A stretch of DNA of 8,084 nucleotides from Ekhidna sp. (GTDB taxonomy: Bacteria; Bacteroidota; Bacteroidia; Cytophagales; Cyclobacteriaceae): NCBI GenBank assembly GCA_013214445.1, contig JABSPG010000170.1, positions 1 through 8,084 of the forward strand, given 5' to 3'. The notes beneath the pieces are model-generated. The model had not been told where the DNA came from and made no database searches. It worked only from the letters and a program-made list of their open reading frames with translations. Position numbers and translations under genes: made by a program. This document shows positions 6,948-8,084 of this stretch, piece after piece. Every line of letters starts with the position of its first letter. Position 1 is the first letter of the stretch.

Positions 6948-7186
6948 AAATAGTATCCCACTGGATATTTAGGTAAAACTAATGCTCTTTAAAAACTCAT
7001 CAAATACATAGAATCTTGAGCAAACAACAGTAATGAACAAGTGCTTCCCTGTTTTAACAATCAAAATCCAAGTTTTACTTACTCATTGAGAAATTATTAT
7101 TTAGAATGAATCAAAAGAAGGATTAAGATTGGCTGACAAGATTTCGGAAATTAACTTTGACTAAAATCCAATAACCCAAGTAATTA
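6948..7186. other. divergent intergenic region between the T9SS protein gene and sdhC
   Basis: This 239-nt AT-rich gap separates divergently transcribed genes and must hold both promoters. The sdhC promoter is clear and listed separately. For the minus-strand T9SS gene the best candidate is TGTATTTG (complement of 7001-7008), one mismatch from TAnnTTTG and without a convincing -33, about 54 nt before the ATG. I found no coding frame, tRNA, long repeat or terminator hairpin in the gap. Confidence 0.5.
7129..7159 (+). promoter_or_regulatory. Bacteroidota-type promoter for sdhCA
   Basis: TTGG (7129-7132), a 19-nt spacer and TAACTTTG (7152-7159) match both elements of the phylum's housekeeping promoter with ideal spacing. 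The expected start site near 7165 leaves a leader of about 20 nt before the sdhC ATG at 7187. Motif and spacing are seen directly; activity is inferred. Confidence 0.65.
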
Positions 7187-7855
7187 ATGAGCAAACTAGT
7201 TTTTTCAGGCAGCATAGGCAGAAAGTTCGCCATGGCGCTATCAGCGCTTTTCCTGATCATATTTTTATTGCAGCATTTCAGTATCAACTTCACTTCTGTC
7301 TTCAGTGAAAAGGTATTTAACGAGATCTCACATTTTATGGGTACCAACCCAGTAGTACAATTTGCATTGCAACCTGTGCTCATCTTTGGAGTGCTTTTTC
7401 ACTTCATCATGGGCTTTGTGCTAGAGATTAAGAATAAGAGTGCACGAGAGGGAAACTATGCTGTAAATAATGGTGCAGCAAATAGTACTTGGATGTCTCG
7501 AAATATGATTTGGAGCGGATTATTTATTCTGTTCTTTATGGGATTCCATTTTTATGACTTCTGGATTCCAGAAATGAACTACAAGTACATCGAGTTCAAA
7601 CCGGAAGATCCAAATCGATATTATACAGAAGTTGTCCACATGTTTGAGAATCCAGTTAGGGTGGCGATCTATTCTCTTTCTTTTGTGTTTTTATCACTGC
7701 ACTTACTGCATGGATTCAAGTCTGCATTTCAGTCTTTAGGGGCCAGAAGTAAAAGCTACACACCAACAATTCAAAAAATTGGTCAAATCTATGCGATACT
7801 GATTCCCGCTGGATTCATATTTATCGCCATTTATCATTACGTCAATAACCTATAA
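7187..7855 (+). CDS. sdhC: succinate dehydrogenase / fumarate reductase cytochrome b subunit (b558 family)
   Basis: The membrane anchor of complex II, carrying heme b and passing electrons between the SDH iron-sulfur subunit and menaquinone in the inner membrane. The 222-residue protein shows five hydrophobic segments: about 15-35, 57-80, 106-127, 157-178 and 197-218. This is the single-polypeptide, five-helix, diheme layout known from Bacillus SdhC and Wolinella FrdC. Candidate axial heme ligands lie one per helix: H30 (LLQHFSINF), H72 (LFHFIMGF), H121 (MGFHFYDFW) and H172 (SLHLLHGFKSAFQSLG; H175 is the alternative). Assignment rests on motif alignment by eye. The ATG at 7187 follows a phylum-type promoter and gives a sensible short amphipathic N-terminus. 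sdhA follows after 13 nt, so the two are co-transcribed; sdhB is expected past the right edge. Confidence 0.95.
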   Translation: MSKLVFSGSIGRKFAMALSALFLIIFLLQHFSINFTSVFSEKVFNEISHFMGTNPVVQFALQPVLIFGVLFHFIMGFVLEIKNKSAREGNYAVNNGAANSTWMSRNMIWSGLFILFFMGFHFYDFWIPEMNYKYIEFKPEDPNRYYTEVVHMFENPVRVAIYSLSFVFLSLHLLHGFKSAFQSLGARSKSYTPTIQKIGQIYAILIPAGFIFIAIYHYVNNL

Positions 7856-7868
7856 ATAGAAAGAAGGT

Positions 7869-8084
7869 ATGTCAAAACTAGATTCTAAAATACCTGAAGG
7901 TCCTTTAGCCGATAAATGGACCAAGCATAAGAATTCGATCCGACTGGTAAACCCTGCCAACAAACGCCTCATTGACGTCATAGTGGTGGGAACAGGACTA
8001 GCTGGTGGATCTGCAGCAGCCACTTTAGCTGAATTGGGCTACAACGTGAAAGCCTTTTGTTATCAGGATTCCCCAAGAAGAGCA
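7869..8084 (+). CDS. sdhA: succinate dehydrogenase / fumarate reductase flavoprotein subunit, 3'-truncated by window edge
   Basis: The N-terminal 72 residues of the catalytic complex II subunit, which holds covalently bound FAD and oxidises succinate to fumarate (or the reverse) on the cytoplasmic face. The dinucleotide-binding fold is visible: IDVIVVGTGLAGGSAAATLA with G41-x-G43-x-x-G46, then the second strand ending YNVKAFCYQDSPRRA. In the family a histidine for FAD attachment and the 'AAQGG' motif follow, beyond the window. The CYQDSPRRA form is typical of the b558-linked SDH type rather than the proteobacterial four-subunit type. The ATG at 7869 is preceded by a purine-rich AAGAAGG, but with only about one base of spacing, which is closer than an ideal Shine-Dalgarno. 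The frame stays open to the right edge; most of the protein (family about 580-670 residues) is missing. Confidence 0.95.
   Translation, partial: MSKLDSKIPEGPLADKWTKHKNSIRLVNPANKRLIDVIVVGTGLAGGSAAATLAELGYNVKAFCYQDSPRRA

Noticed and set aside
7123..7383. 86-codon minus-strand open frame across the sdhC promoter and start
   Set aside because: It covers a strong plus-strand promoter and the well-supported sdhC start, and its sequence resembles nothing I know.
1..8084. Defence system, mobile element, CRISPR array or biosynthetic island
   Set aside because: All recognisable genes are core metabolism, respiration or surface protein; no transposase, integrase, direct-repeat array, tRNA attachment site or abrupt composition change was seen.

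Overview
The window looks like chromosomal DNA from a member of the Bacteroidota, most likely a gliding or T9SS-bearing Cytophagales-type bacterium. Four things suggest this. One large gene ends in the type B (CHU_C, gliding motility-associated) sorting domain, which is specific to the type IX secretion system. Two intergenic regions carry perfect matches to the Bacteroidota promoter pattern (TTG/TTTG, about 19 nt, TAnnTTTG). Shine-Dalgarno sequences are mostly weak or absent. The sdhC/sdhA pair is of the Bacteroidota type, and the DNA is moderately AT-rich. The genus cannot be told from the sequence.

Layout, with everything from 1 to 6947 on the minus strand: (i) a very compact housekeeping cluster, transcribed fabD -> small Cys-containing secreted or lipoprotein gene -> cmk -> ispH. 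Every junction overlaps (4 nt, 1 nt and 11 nt), and a good promoter lies in front of fabD. (ii) After a 140-nt gap holding a perfect 9-bp inverted repeat and a -7 promoter element comes nqrA (Na+-translocating NADH:quinone reductase subunit A), cut by the left edge. (iii) Upstream of fabD is a two-gene unit: a 935-residue T9SS cargo protein, then a DCC-family (DUF393) protein whose GTG start lies inside the 3' end of the cargo gene. (iv) A 239-nt divergent intergenic region with a clear promoter separates this from plus-strand sdhC (succinate dehydrogenase cytochrome b subunit) and sdhA (flavoprotein, cut by the right edge).

Functionally, the fabD operon joins fatty-acid elongation, CMP/dCMP phosphorylation and the last step of the MEP isoprenoid pathway. 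The flanks carry two respiratory dehydrogenases feeding the quinone pool (Na+-NQR and SDH). The main overlooked item is a 50-codon gene between fabD and cmk. Its existence also settles the cmk start as a GTG touching the small gene's stop codon. I see no phage, IS element, CRISPR, defence system or RNA gene here; apart from that small gene and the T9SS protein, this is ordinary core genome.
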